DNA of 40,017 nt from Desulfobacteraceae bacterium CG2_30_51_40 (GTDB lineage: Bacteria > Desulfobacterota > DSM-4660 > Desulfatiglandales > Desulfatiglandaceae): contig MNYJ01000134.1 in NCBI GenBank assembly GCA_001874005.1, forward strand, positions 1-40,017. Direction: 5' to 3'. Numbering within the stretch: the first letter of the stretch is position 1; every line of letters begins with the position of its first letter. Under the pieces are notes generated by a model. The model did not search any database and was not told the DNA's origin. It saw only the letters and a program-made list of their open reading frames with translations. A program made the position numbers and the translations under genes. Positions 8,038 to 17,473 of this stretch are shown piece after piece.

Positions 8038-8586
8038 TCACGGAGTATAAAGGATCACCAGGAGTTCCGCTTGCTCCGGGCTCAGGTTTCTCATCTTGTG
8101 AATGATCGAGGAATTGAAATGAAGCGACTGATGGGGTTCGAGGACATTTTTGCTCTCTCCCACCATGATCTCGACCTTTCCCTTGAGGACATAGGCGAAC
8201 TCCTCTCCCACGTGCTGATAACTCACGCCCTTATGTTCGGACAGGGGGTCAATATGTATTCGAAATGCCTGTAGGTGTTTGTTGGGGGCCTGTGGCGTAA
8301 GGACCCGGTAGCTGTAAGCCTCAGTCCTTTTTTCATAATCCCTGGCAGAGGTTTCCTTTTCCTTCTTTTTCTCTGTAGAAAGAAGAATGCTCGAATCAAC
8401 CTCCATCGCCCTCGAGAGTTGAAGGATTACAGCCACAGGGGGCATCACCCCGCCCTTTTCTACCTTTGAGATGTAATCAGGAGCAAGACCTGTTTCATTT
8501 GCAAGCTGCTTAAGGGTGAGCTTTTTGGCCCTGCGCAGGGCCAAAAGCTTTTTTCCGATGGGTTTTCCCTCTTTTTGTGTTGCCAT
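8038..8586 (-). CDS. XRE-family transcriptional regulator with cupin domain
   Basis: A 182-residue predicted regulator. Residues about 11-65 form a lambda-repressor-type helix-turn-helix (ALRRAKKLTLKQLANETGL and APDYISKVEKG). Residues about 110-180 are a Cupin_2 beta-barrel (HIDPLSEHKGVSYQHVGEEF, VLKGKVEIMVGE, HFNSSIIHKMRN). Such proteins sense a small ligand through the cupin and repress or activate adjacent metabolic genes. Lying between the MeaB and acyl-CoA dehydrogenase genes on the same strand, it is a candidate regulator of this short-chain acyl-CoA cluster. TAGGAG lies before the ATG. The ligand is unknown; an acyl-CoA or free acid is a guess. Confidence 0.88.
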   Translation of the reverse strand: MATQKEGKPIGKKLLALRRAKKLTLKQLANETGLAPDYISKVEKGGVMPPVAVILQLSRAMEVDSSILLSTEKKKEKETSARDYEKRTEAYSYRVLTPQAPNKHLQAFRIHIDPLSEHKGVSYQHVGEEFAYVLKGKVEIMVGESKNVLEPHQSLHFNSSIIHKMRNLSPEQAELLVILYTP

Positions 8587-8608
8587 AACAGACTCCTATA
8601 ATAAATAG

Positions 8609-8863
8609 TTAATCTTTATTGCTAGATATATTCTCCCCCTGCCCTCCTCCTTCTCTGATCCTCTTCACCATGCGCAGTATGAATCCCAGGATGAGGACAG
8701 CGCTGATCAGGATTATTAGATTTGAGGCAAAAAATGTCAGAATGAAATAGGATGGGTTATTGAGATGGTAAGCAGCCACAAGAAGCTGAATACCGAACAT
8801 GAGAAAAAAAAGTCCGCCGAGAGTAAGACCTGCGTTACGTATCCACCACCAGGCAGCTGCCAC
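8609..8863 (-). CDS. Small two-helix membrane protein
   Basis: An 84-residue hydrophobic protein with two predicted membrane helices, about residues 12-32 (LTLGGLFFLMFGIQLLVAA) and 40-63 (YFILTFFASNLIILISAVLILGF), then a basic, Gly-rich tail. It starts at GTG with GGGAG nine bases upstream and begins 18 bp after the MeaB stop, so it is cotranscribed with the mutase genes. I do not recognise the family. Genes of this kind next to acyl-CoA dehydrogenases might anchor electron-transfer partners, but nothing in the sequence proves it. Confidence 0.65.
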   Translation of the reverse strand: MAAAWWWIRNAGLTLGGLFFLMFGIQLLVAAYHLNNPSYFILTFFASNLIILISAVLILGFILRMVKRIREGGGQGENISSNKD

Positions 8864-8881
8864 GGCATCAATCTCCCGGCG

Positions 8882-9847
8882 TCATGGCCTTTTACCCAGG
8901 ACAGGAATCACTATCCGTTCGCAGGCCGTGTAAGGGTCAAGCTTTCCTGAAACGATCTCCTCGACCACCATATCGAAGGCCCCGCTTTCAACAAGACCTC
9001 CAATTACCTCCTCTATCAGCCGGGCCTTGACCATCTCTGCCAGCTCCTGACCCACCCTGTCCTTTCTTTTTCTGAAGGGCAGATCTCCGTGGGTCTTAAA
9101 GTTGTAGAGCCTGTGCTCCTCGATGGTGTCCATGAGTTCCTTCACACCCTGATCAAACACGGCCTGTGTCTTGAGTATGGGAGGCTTCCATTTCCCGTCC
9201 TTATACTTCTTTTGATCCATGTCAATCATGAGCCTGAGATCACTCATGGTCTTGTCGGTCCCATCCCTGTCGGCCTTGTTGATTACGAAGATATCCCCCA
9301 CTTCAAGTATCCCCGCTTTTATGGCCTGGATGTCGTCCCCCATACCCGGGATTACGATTATGAGTGTAGTGTGGGCGCTTCTCACCACATCCACCTCGTC
9401 CTGGCCCACGCCCACGGTCTCAACCAGGATGTAATCCTTACCCATGGCGTCAAGAACGTCAATAGCGCTGCGGGTGGACTGGGTGAGGCCTCCGAAGTGC
9501 CCCCTTGTCGCAAGCGACCGGATAAATACCCCTTCGTCCATGCTATGGCGCTGCATCCTCACCCTGTCTCCAAGGATGGCCCCGCCGCTAAAGGGACTGG
9601 TGGGATCAACCGCCAACACCCCCACGGTCTTACCGTTTTTCCTGAGGTGGCTTATCATTTGATCCACAAGGGTGCTCTTGCCCACCCCTGGAGCGCCGGT
9701 GATACCTATGACATAGGCCCTGCCGGTATGAGGAAAGAGCCTTTTTAGGGCATCCCTTACATGGGGCATGCCGTCGTCAATGTCCCTTATGAGGCGAGCA
9801 ACAGTGCGTACATCGCCGGCAACCACCTTTTCAGCAATCTCTTTCAT
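8882..9847 (-). CDS. meaB: MeaB/ArgK-type G-protein chaperone of a B12-dependent mutase
   Basis: A 321-residue P-loop GTPase. Walker A is GAPGVGKS at about residues 51-58; switch and base-binding segments include VDPTSPFSGGAILGDR, VETVGVGQDE and NKAD. MeaB proteins gate delivery of adenosylcobalamin to, and protect, methylmalonyl-CoA and isobutyryl-CoA mutases. The position directly after the mutase small-subunit gene, in the same direction with a 51-bp gap, identifies the partner. The older name ArgK (transport kinase) is a misnomer for this family. The ribosome-binding site is weak (AGACAGG). Confidence 0.92.
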   Translation of the reverse strand: MKEIAEKVVAGDVRTVARLIRDIDDGMPHVRDALKRLFPHTGRAYVIGITGAPGVGKSTLVDQMISHLRKNGKTVGVLAVDPTSPFSGGAILGDRVRMQRHSMDEGVFIRSLATRGHFGGLTQSTRSAIDVLDAMGKDYILVETVGVGQDEVDVVRSAHTTLIIVIPGMGDDIQAIKAGILEVGDIFVINKADRDGTDKTMSDLRLMIDMDQKKYKDGKWKPPILKTQAVFDQGVKELMDTIEEHRLYNFKTHGDLPFRKRKDRVGQELAEMVKARLIEEVIGGLVESGAFDMVVEEIVSGKLDPYTACERIVIPVLGKRP

Positions 9848-9898
9848 AAGACCTGTCTCTTAGCTAAAACGCCGGGTTTACAGCCCCGGTATTAATAC

Positions 9899-10303
9899 TC
9901 ATCTAGGTTTCACGTTGGCGTTGACCCATGCGACTATGGAATCAAGAGTGGTGCCTGGTGTAAATATCTCTTTTAGGCCCGCCTTCTTCATGACCGGTAT
10001 ATCGGCCTCGGGTACGATTCCGCCACCGCAAACCATTATGTCTTCCGCCTTCCTTTCCCTCAGTATCTCAACCACTCTTGGGAAAAGATACCTGTGGGCT
10101 CCCGCGAGGCTCGAAAGCCCTATAAGATCAACGTCTTCCTGAATGGCGGCATCCACGATCTGCTCAGGGGTCTGATGAAGTCCCGTATAGACCACCTCGA
10201 AACCCGCATCCCTGAACGCCCTTGCAATGATTCTGGCTCCCCGGTCGTGGCCGTCAAGACCAGGCTTGGCCACCATCACCCTCAACCTTCGTTTCTGAAC
10301 CAT
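9899..10303 (-). CDS. icmB: B12-binding small subunit of acyl-CoA mutase (IcmB-like)
   Basis: A 134-residue cobalamin-binding protein. The base-off/His-on motif DGHDRG places the lower-axial His at residue 19; GLSSLAGAH and VCGGGIV complete the flavodoxin-like B12 fold. It supplies adenosylcobalamin to the large subunit encoded just upstream. The separate ~134-residue plus ~560-residue architecture is typical of two-gene isobutyryl-CoA mutases (IcmA/IcmB), and is also seen for some archaeal and bacterial methylmalonyl-CoA mutases. GGGGGAG lies before the ATG. The symbol follows from the large-subunit active-site residues, not from this protein itself. Confidence 0.88.
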   Translation of the reverse strand: MVQKRRLRVMVAKPGLDGHDRGARIIARAFRDAGFEVVYTGLHQTPEQIVDAAIQEDVDLIGLSSLAGAHRYLFPRVVEILRERKAEDIMVCGGGIVPEADIPVMKKAGLKEIFTPGTTLDSIVAWVNANVKPR

Positions 10304-10388
10304 GTACTCCCCCGCTCAAAAAAATCCGGTTCTATAAACTCCTCCGGGAACAAACGCCAAGCCCGTCCCGGCGCATAAGCCTAGTTTT

Positions 10389-12074
<1,686 letters not shown>

Positions 12075-12110
12075 CAGACAACCTCCACGCACCCCGGGTG
12101 CGGAAAAAAT

Positions 12111-13259
12111 CTATAGTCCTTTAAGCAAGTTTCTTGCTATGACAAGGCGCATGATCTCGTTAGTGCCTTCGTAGATCTGGCAGATCTTGGCATCCCTCAT
12201 GTGCCTCTCCATTGGATATTCCCGGCAGTAACCATAGCCGCCAAGAACCTGGACTCCTTCAACCGCCGCCCTCATGGCGGCATCGGATGCGTACATCTTC
12301 GCCATGGCGGCCTCCTTTTCGTAAGGTTTCTTATGGTCTTCAAGCCATGCCGCCCTCAGGGTGAGAAGTTCGGCGGCGTCAAGCTCGGTGGCCATGTCGG
12401 CAAGCTTCCACTGTATGGCCTGGAATGAGCCTATGGTCTTTCCGAACTGCTCCCTTGTCTTGGCGTAGGCGACAGCCTCTTCCAGCACTGAACGTCCTAT
12501 CCCTATGGCCTGGGAGGCTATACCTATCCTTCCCCCGTCCAGGGTGGTGAGCATCTGCTTGAAGCCCTCACCCTGCACTCCCAAAAGGGAGTCCGCAGGC
12601 AGACGAGCATCTTCAAAAACAAGTTCCGAAGTGCCGGAGGCGAGTATGCCCATCTTTTCCTCGACCCTTCCCACCTTGAATCCGGGCGTATTGGCAAGAT
12701 CCACGATGAAAGAGCTGATTCCCTTGTAGCCTTTACCCTTGTCTGTGACAGCGGCAACGACCGCGTAGGATGCGACGTTTCCATTGGTTATGAATTTTTT
12801 TTCGCCGTTCAGCACCCATCCCTCTCCATCCTTGACCGCAGTCGTGCGCATGCCTGCCGGGTCTGAGCCAGCCCCGGCCTCGGTAAGGCCGTAGCAGCCC
12901 AATTTCTCTCCCGATGCAACGGGAGAGAGGTATTTTTTCTTCTGCTCCTCCGTCCCATAGTGATATACGGGAAAGCAGTAAAGAGAGTTGTTAACGGACA
13001 TTATGACGCCCGTTGAAGCGCAGGCCTTGGAGATCTCAATCAGAGAGAGCACGTAGCTCACATAGTCCATGCCTCCTCCGCCATACTCTTCGGGCACCGC
13101 AATACCCAGCATCTTCAGCTCGGCGAGCTTTTCCACTATCTCCTTTGGGTGTCTGTGTGTGGCGTCAAGTTCTGCTGCCTTTGGTTTGACTTCTGTCTCC
13201 GCAAACCTGCGGGCCATGTCTTGAACCATCTTCTGTTCTTCGGTAAGTTCAAAGTCCAT
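12111..13259 (-). CDS. Acyl-CoA dehydrogenase (butyryl-CoA type)
   Basis: A 382-residue acyl-CoA dehydrogenase with all family blocks: LTEEQKMVQDMARRFAETEV, CYGLTEAGAGSDPAGM, EKKFITNGNVASY, QVLGGYGYCREYPMERHMRD, and the catalytic-Glu segment IYEGTNEIMRLVIARNLL. It sits three bases after the enoyl-CoA hydratase stop and 36 bp before the mutase start, the tightest part of the operon. A role in butyryl-CoA to crotonyl-CoA oxidation, directly after isobutyryl/butyryl isomerisation, is the natural reading. Substrate length cannot be fixed from sequence. Electrons would pass to ETF encoded elsewhere. Confidence 0.94.
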   Translation of the reverse strand: MDFELTEEQKMVQDMARRFAETEVKPKAAELDATHRHPKEIVEKLAELKMLGIAVPEEYGGGGMDYVSYVLSLIEISKACASTGVIMSVNNSLYCFPVYHYGTEEQKKKYLSPVASGEKLGCYGLTEAGAGSDPAGMRTTAVKDGEGWVLNGEKKFITNGNVASYAVVAAVTDKGKGYKGISSFIVDLANTPGFKVGRVEEKMGILASGTSELVFEDARLPADSLLGVQGEGFKQMLTTLDGGRIGIASQAIGIGRSVLEEAVAYAKTREQFGKTIGSFQAIQWKLADMATELDAAELLTLRAAWLEDHKKPYEKEAAMAKMYASDAAMRAAVEGVQVLGGYGYCREYPMERHMRDAKICQIYEGTNEIMRLVIARNLLKGL

Positions 13260-13262
13260 TTA

Positions 13263-14051
13263 TCAGCTAAGCTCCCCTTTGAATTGAGGTTTTCTCTTCT
13301 CAAGAAACGCGTTCATACCCTCGGCAGCATCAGTGCTGGTCTTACAGAGTGCAAAGGCGTCCGCCTCCATGTAGCAGCCGGATCTAAGATCCACGTCAAG
13401 ACCTCTGTTTATCATCTGCTTTACAGCCCTGACAGAGACCCTGCCCTTTGAGGCTATTACCTTTGCGGTCTTCATGGTCTCCTCCCATAGGCTTTCGAGT
13501 GGAAATACCTTGTTTACAAGGCCTATCCTCATGGCCTCCTCCGCTGTAATCATAACCCCTGTCATGCAGAGTTCCTTGGCCAGTCCTCTACCCACCAGGC
13601 GGGAGAGCCTCTGGGTGCCTCCAAAACCGGGTATGATCCCAAGGTTTATCTCCGGCTGCCCGAACTTGGCATTGGTCGAGGCGTAGATAAAATCACAGGC
13701 CATGGCTATCTCGGTTCCCCCTCCAAGGGCGAAGCCGTTGACACACGCTATGACGGGTATGGGCAGAGACTCGATCCTGAAGAGAAGATCCTGGCCTGCC
13801 CTTGAAAAGTTTCCGCCTTCAAGAGGGCTCTGTTTAGCCATTACCGCTATATCCGCGCCTGCGACAAACGCCTTTTCCCCTTCACCCGTGAGAATAAGAA
13901 CCTTGCATTTTCCCTCGATTTCAATAAGGTCAACCGCCTTTGCCACTTCGGCTACCACCGTGGGATTGATAGCGTTAAGGGCCTCGGGTCTGTTGAACTT
14001 AATGATTCCAATGTCGCCTTCCTGCTTAACTATGATTGTTTCGTATGCCAT
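13263..14051 (-). CDS. Enoyl-CoA hydratase / crotonase
   Basis: A 262-residue crotonase-fold enzyme that hydrates crotonyl-CoA-type enoyl-CoA to 3-hydroxyacyl-CoA. The oxyanion-hole segments are AFVAGADIAVMA and NGFALGGG. Both hydratase Glu residues are present, in GGTEIAMACDF and GQPEINLGIIPG. The start at 14051 follows AAGGAGG; a longer frame to 14093 runs into the 133-bp repeat and was rejected. It is coupled to the downstream dehydrogenase. The 393-bp gap before it, filled by repeats, may hold its own promoter. 3-hydroxybutyryl-CoA dehydrogenase, the next pathway enzyme, is absent here. Confidence 0.93.
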   Translation of the reverse strand: MAYETIIVKQEGDIGIIKFNRPEALNAINPTVVAEVAKAVDLIEIEGKCKVLILTGEGEKAFVAGADIAVMAKQSPLEGGNFSRAGQDLLFRIESLPIPVIACVNGFALGGGTEIAMACDFIYASTNAKFGQPEINLGIIPGFGGTQRLSRLVGRGLAKELCMTGVMITAEEAMRIGLVNKVFPLESLWEETMKTAKVIASKGRVSVRAVKQMINRGLDVDLRSGCYMEADAFALCKTSTDAAEGMNAFLEKRKPQFKGELS

Positions 14052-14081
14052 TATCGCCTCCTTTATCGTTATCTTAAAAAT

Positions 14082-14214
14082 GTATGAACTCAAAAATTCG
14101 GGGTAGGTGCGGCTTCAGCCGCACGTTAACCGTGCGCCCTGCACCTGAAGGCGCACCTACAGAAGCTGATTCCTGGTCTGCGCAAAGCCATCCCCCCAAT
14201 TATTGAGCTGATAC
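14082..14214 (-). repeat. 133-bp inverted-repeat element, family 2, copy A
   Basis: The termini are GTATGAACTCAA and TTGAGCTGATAC, imperfect inverted repeats. Copy B lies inverted at 28804-28936, also 133 bp, with about ten differences by eye. Internal hairpins include GCGGCTTCAGCCGC and a GGTGCGCC/GGCGCACC-type stem. It has no coding capacity. It lies between the crotonase start and the thiolase end, probably MITE-like. Confidence 0.8.
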
Positions 14215-14234
14215 TTAAAAATCAACCCAAGCAT

Positions 14235-14336
14235 TCACGGCAGAAAGATTGTGTCGCCACCGCTCTTCTGGATTTCGATTGCTACCCCGGTGCCGACTCC
14301 AAAATAAATTGGGATATTTCCATCACTGACCGCCAT
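14235..14336 (-). pseudogene. Short frame between repeats, possible gene remnant (33 codons)
   Basis: Between the 133-bp element and the G/C-hairpin repeat, the minus strand has a 33-codon frame from ATG (14336) to TGA containing PIYFGVGTGVAIEIQKSGGD. It has no ribosome-binding site and its ATG lies at the edge of the repeat. The composition looks protein-like, so it may be the surviving C-terminus of a gene broken by repeat insertion. No family recognised; coding status unproven. Confidence 0.25.
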
Positions 14337-14411
14337 GCCCGAATGGGGCACAACGAAGCATGAAAATCACCCCCACCCCTGCCTCCCCCGTCGAGGGGGA
14401 GGGGTACCGGA
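14334..14411 (+). repeat. G/C-hairpin dispersed repeat, family 3, copy a
   Basis: The core hairpin CCTCCCCC (14382-14389) pairs with GGGGGAGG (14395-14402) around a five-base loop. It is preceded by GGGGCACAACGAAGCATG and AAATCACCCCCACCCC, which recur in the copies at 34531 (same orientation) and 15835 (inverted). It is located between two genes of one strand. It could act as a terminator or RNA-processing site, but the wide spread suggests a REP/MITE-type element. Confidence 0.75.
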
Positions 14412-14444
14412 ACCGCTTGGCAGTAAGGCCTTTCTACCGCTACC

Positions 14445-15728
14445 CTATGCAAGCTCAAGAACCATAGCCATACCCTGACCGCCTCCGATGCACAAAGAGG
14501 CAAGCCCAAGAGGAGTCTGTCTCCTGCTCATCTCCTTCATCAGCGTCACAAGTATCCTTGCCCCGCTGCACCCGATCGGATGCCCTATGGATATTCCGCT
14601 TCCGTGGACATTGGTCTTCTCGGGATCGCATTTCAGTTCCCTCATGCAGGCTATTGCCTGAACTGCAAATGCTTCATTGAGTTCTACGACTCCGAAATCC
14701 CCTATAGTGAGTTTTTCTTTAGCAAGTATCTTTCTGACGGCCGGTATGGGGCCAAGACCCATGTAGGCAGGGTCCGTTCCTGCTGAGGCGAAGGCCTTTA
14801 TCCTTGCTAAGGGCTTTAGTCCCAGTTCCTTAGCCTTATCAGCGCTCATGAGAAGCAGGGCCGCGGCGGCATCGTTTATTCCGGATGCGTTTCCTGCTGT
14901 AACCGTTCCGTCCTTTTTGAAGGCTGGGGCAAGTTTTGCCATCTTCTCGACGCTTGTCTCCATGGGGCGTTCATCCGTATCGAATACCACCGGCTCTCCC
15001 TTTCTCTGGGGGATCAATACCGGGACAATCTCCTTCTTGAATGTACCATCCTTTATAGCAGCCATTGCCCTCCTGTGGCTCATGGCGCCGAGTTCATCCT
15101 GCTCCTGTCTGGTAATGCCGTATTTTGCGGCGATGTTTTCTGCGGTAAGGCCCATGTGATAGCCGTAGAAGATCTCAAATAGGCCGTCATAGACCATAAT
15201 GTCAACAAGGTTTGTATTGTTCATCCTTGCCCCCCATCTCGCGGCGGGAAGCACGTATGGTATAAGACTCATGTTTTCCATACCGCCTGCAAGCATAACA
15301 TCCGCGCTGCCTGCGGCAATGCTCTGAGCCGCCAAGGCCACGGCCTTCATTCCCGAGGCACAGACCTTATTGACCGTAAAGGCGCTAGTCTCCTTTGAAA
15401 TGCCTGCCTTTATCATCGCCTGGCGGGTGACATTCTGGCCCTGTCCAGCGCCCACCACGTTCCCCATTATAACCTCATCAACCTGAACCGGGTGAAACTC
15501 CTGCTTATAATCATAGCCCCTCTTCTCAAGCTCAATCATCCCTATGCCTTTTTGGGAATCAGGCTCGAATCGGGTGAAAGCCTCATCCACAACTGGTCTC
15601 AGATTCACGAGGCGCAAGGCTTCCCTCAACACCGTCGCCCCTAGACTAACAACAGGCGTTGTCTTAAGTCCACCTCCAAAGGTACCCACCGGAGTTCTGA
15701 CGCCCGAAACTATCACTACCTCTCTCAT
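14445..15728 (-). CDS. Acetyl-CoA C-acyltransferase (thiolase) with an N-domain insertion
   Basis: A 427-residue thiolase, about 35 residues longer than usual. All catalytic elements are present: nucleophilic Cys in [11 protein letters not shown], the NEAFAVQA segment, GHPIGCSG with the catalytic His, and the second Cys in LCIGGGQG. The extra residues lie at about 45-80 ([18 protein letters not shown] and [15 protein letters not shown]), before [15 protein letters not shown]. That region contains no known added domain; it may alter the tetramer or substrate loop. It would cleave acetoacetyl-CoA or a longer 3-ketoacyl-CoA. AAGGAG precedes the ATG. A second thiolase lies just upstream in the same direction. 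Confidence 0.92.
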   Translation of the reverse strand: MREVVIVSGVRTPVGTFGGGLKTTPVVSLGATVLREALRLVNLRPVVDEAFTRFEPDSQKGIGMIELEKRGYDYKQEFHPVQVDEVIMGNVVGAGQGQNVTRQAMIKAGISKETSAFTVNKVCASGMKAVALAAQSIAAGSADVMLAGGMENMSLIPYVLPAARWGARMNNTNLVDIMVYDGLFEIFYGYHMGLTAENIAAKYGITRQEQDELGAMSHRRAMAAIKDGTFKKEIVPVLIPQRKGEPVVFDTDERPMETSVEKMAKLAPAFKKDGTVTAGNASGINDAAAALLLMSADKAKELGLKPLARIKAFASAGTDPAYMGLGPIPAVRKILAKEKLTIGDFGVVELNEAFAVQAIACMRELKCDPEKTNVHGSGISIGHPIGCSGARILVTLMKEMSRRQTPLGLASLCIGGGQGMAMVLELA

Positions 15729-15834
15729 CTCATATTTCTCCTTATTTCAATAAAATATAATGTATAGTTAAATTGTAATCTCTATTTAAGCTGCTCAGGT
15801 TATCCGATTAGTGAATCCCTGAACTTTGAACCTG

Positions 15835-15942
15835 TTTATATGAAAATGTCCCTTCCCTTTATCCCTCCCCCTTGACAGGGGAGGGAGGGGTGGGGGTGAT
15901 TTTCATATTTCGCTGTGCCCTGCCCGGGCATGGGGGTTAGTA
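15835..15942 (-). repeat. G/C-hairpin dispersed repeat, family 3, copy b
   Basis: Same family as 14334-14411 but inverted, and more complete: TTTATATGAAAAT at one end, CCTTCCCTTTATCCC, the hairpin CCCTCCCC (15863-15870) with GGGGAGGG (15878-15885), then GGTGGGGGTGATTTTCAT and GCATGGGGGTTAGTAGC at the other end. It fills the gap between the two thiolase genes. Confidence 0.75.
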
Positions 15943-15949
15943 GCTATCT

Positions 15950-17137
15950 CTATTGGTTATACACCACCAGGGTAACGGCCTCCCCTCCTCCAAGGCAAAG
16001 AGACACCTCTCCTGTCTTTGCGCCCTTATCTTTCATGGCATAAATGAGTGTTGTCAGAAGCCTGGCTCCGCTTGCGCCTATCGGGTGCCCCAAGGCCACC
16101 GAACCGCCTTTGACATTTACGGTGGCTGGATCAATCTCAAGAACCCTGTTGATGGCAACGGAAGAAGAGCTGAAGGCTTCGTTTATTTCGTGTATATCAA
16201 TATCGGAAACCTTCAATCCATCCTTTGCAAGCACCTTCGGGATTGAGTAGATCGGGGCTATGAGCACATACTTCATATCAACACCTGCCGCACCTTGAGC
16301 TCCGACCCTTGCCATAACCTTGCATCCCAGTTCTTCAGCCTTTTCTCTGGACATAAGGACTACCGCAGCTGCCCCGTCGCTTATCTTTGAGGCGTTTCCG
16401 GCAGTGACGATCCCGCCCTTCTTAAAGGCGGGAGCTAATCTGGAGAGGGCCTCCAGAGATGTCCCGGGTTTTCTGAAAGGTATCTCATCCCGGACAAATT
16501 GATTGACCTCCCCTTTTCTTCCTGGGACCGGCACAGAAACGATCTCGTTTACGAATCCTCCATCTTCGATAGCCTTCCAGGCCTTTTCATAGGATTTAAA
16601 GGCGAACTGGTCCATGTCGTCTCTCGTTACACCATATTTTTCGGCAACCAGTTCGGCGCTCATGCCCATGTGAAAGTCATTTACGTGGTCCCAGAGCCCG
16701 TCGCAGACCATCCCGTCCAGGACGGTCCCGTTATTCATTCTATAACCGGTTCTTGCCTTTGGGAGCATATAGGGGCAGAGATTCATGTTCTCCATTCCGC
16801 CTGCCACAATCACATCGGCGTCGCCGCACTTGATTGCCTGGGCCGCCAGCATTACTGCCTTCAGACCTGAGCCGCAAACCTTGTTTACGGTTATCGCTCC
16901 GACATCCCACGGAAGCCCCGCCTTAACCATGGCCTGCCTTGCCGGGTTCTGACCAAGACCGTGGGGGAGCACACAGCCCATGATGACTTCATTTACAGCC
17001 TCCTTGGCTATTCCTGCCCTTCTTATGGCCTCTTCCATAACAAGTGCGCCCAGATCAGTAGCCTTTATATTGCTCAAAGAACCTGCAAAATCCCCTATCG
17101 GAGTTCTGCAGGCGCTCACAATAACCACCTCTCTCAT
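15950..17137 (-). CDS. Acetyl-CoA acetyltransferase (thiolase)
   Basis: A 395-residue biosynthetic/degradative thiolase of normal length. The catalytic Cys is in VNKVCGSGLKA (near residue 88), followed by INEAFSSSSVA, LGHPIGASG and the C-terminal CLGGGEAVTL. It probably performs acetoacetyl-CoA + CoA to two acetyl-CoA in the oxidative direction, ending the butyrate route. The start at 17137 has AAAGGGG upstream and begins [13 protein letters not shown], the canonical thiolase N-terminus. A longer frame to 17221 would add residues from the 146-bp MITE-like element, whose end is 33 bp upstream. This is the first gene of the minus-strand block, so its promoter must lie in or beyond the element. 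Confidence 0.94.
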   Translation of the reverse strand: MREVVIVSACRTPIGDFAGSLSNIKATDLGALVMEEAIRRAGIAKEAVNEVIMGCVLPHGLGQNPARQAMVKAGLPWDVGAITVNKVCGSGLKAVMLAAQAIKCGDADVIVAGGMENMNLCPYMLPKARTGYRMNNGTVLDGMVCDGLWDHVNDFHMGMSAELVAEKYGVTRDDMDQFAFKSYEKAWKAIEDGGFVNEIVSVPVPGRKGEVNQFVRDEIPFRKPGTSLEALSRLAPAFKKGGIVTAGNASKISDGAAAVVLMSREKAEELGCKVMARVGAQGAAGVDMKYVLIAPIYSIPKVLAKDGLKVSDIDIHEINEAFSSSSVAINRVLEIDPATVNVKGGSVALGHPIGASGARLLTTLIYAMKDKGAKTGEVSLCLGGGEAVTLVVYNQ

Positions 17138-17170
17138 CGCCGATCCCCTTTCCCCTAAATATTCCTTACA

Positions 17171-17316
17171 TAGTGTCCATCCGGAAATGGCTATTTTCAC
17201 CGATTTCGGCGTTGGGCTCAAATTTTAATCCTCGAAATACGTCAATGTATTCCTGTGGTTAAAATTATCGCCCGCCTTGAACTCGACGAAACTATCTCAT
17301 TTCGGGATGGACACTA
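17171..17316 (-). mobile_element. MITE-like element, family 1, copy 2 (146 bp)
   Basis: Inverted copy of the element at 69-214, same length, about four mismatches. Termini are TAGTGTCCATCCGGAAA at 17171-17187 and the slightly diverged TTTCGGGATGGACACTA at 17300-17316. In both copies the same end faces the downstream gene (sulfatase or thiolase), and the internal TTG-initiated frame is in phase with that gene. Outer TA dinucleotides could be target-site duplication. Confidence 0.87.
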
Positions 17317-17390
17317 CATAGCAACTCAGTTCATAATAAAGGCGGTTCATTAAGTCAAGACAATTTGCCTGTCAGCACACGCCATTTCCC

Positions 17391-17418
17391 TTGACAAATT
17401 AAGACCTGAACATGTAAG
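17391..17418 (+). promoter_or_regulatory. Putative sigma-70 promoter for the aminotransferase
   Basis: TTGACA at 17391-17396 (perfect -35) is followed after 16 bp by TGTAAG at 17413-17418 (four of six matches to the -10 box). It is 56 bp upstream of the aminotransferase ATG in the divergent intergenic region. Confidence 0.5.
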
Positions 17419-17473
17419 ACCTAAAAAAATTATCAAGACCGCCGGGAGCGGTTTATGAAAGGGATATGAGGCT

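Noticed and set aside
8882-9847. ArgK as an arginine transport kinase
   Set aside because: The mutase neighbours and P-loop GTPase motifs identify a MeaB-type chaperone.
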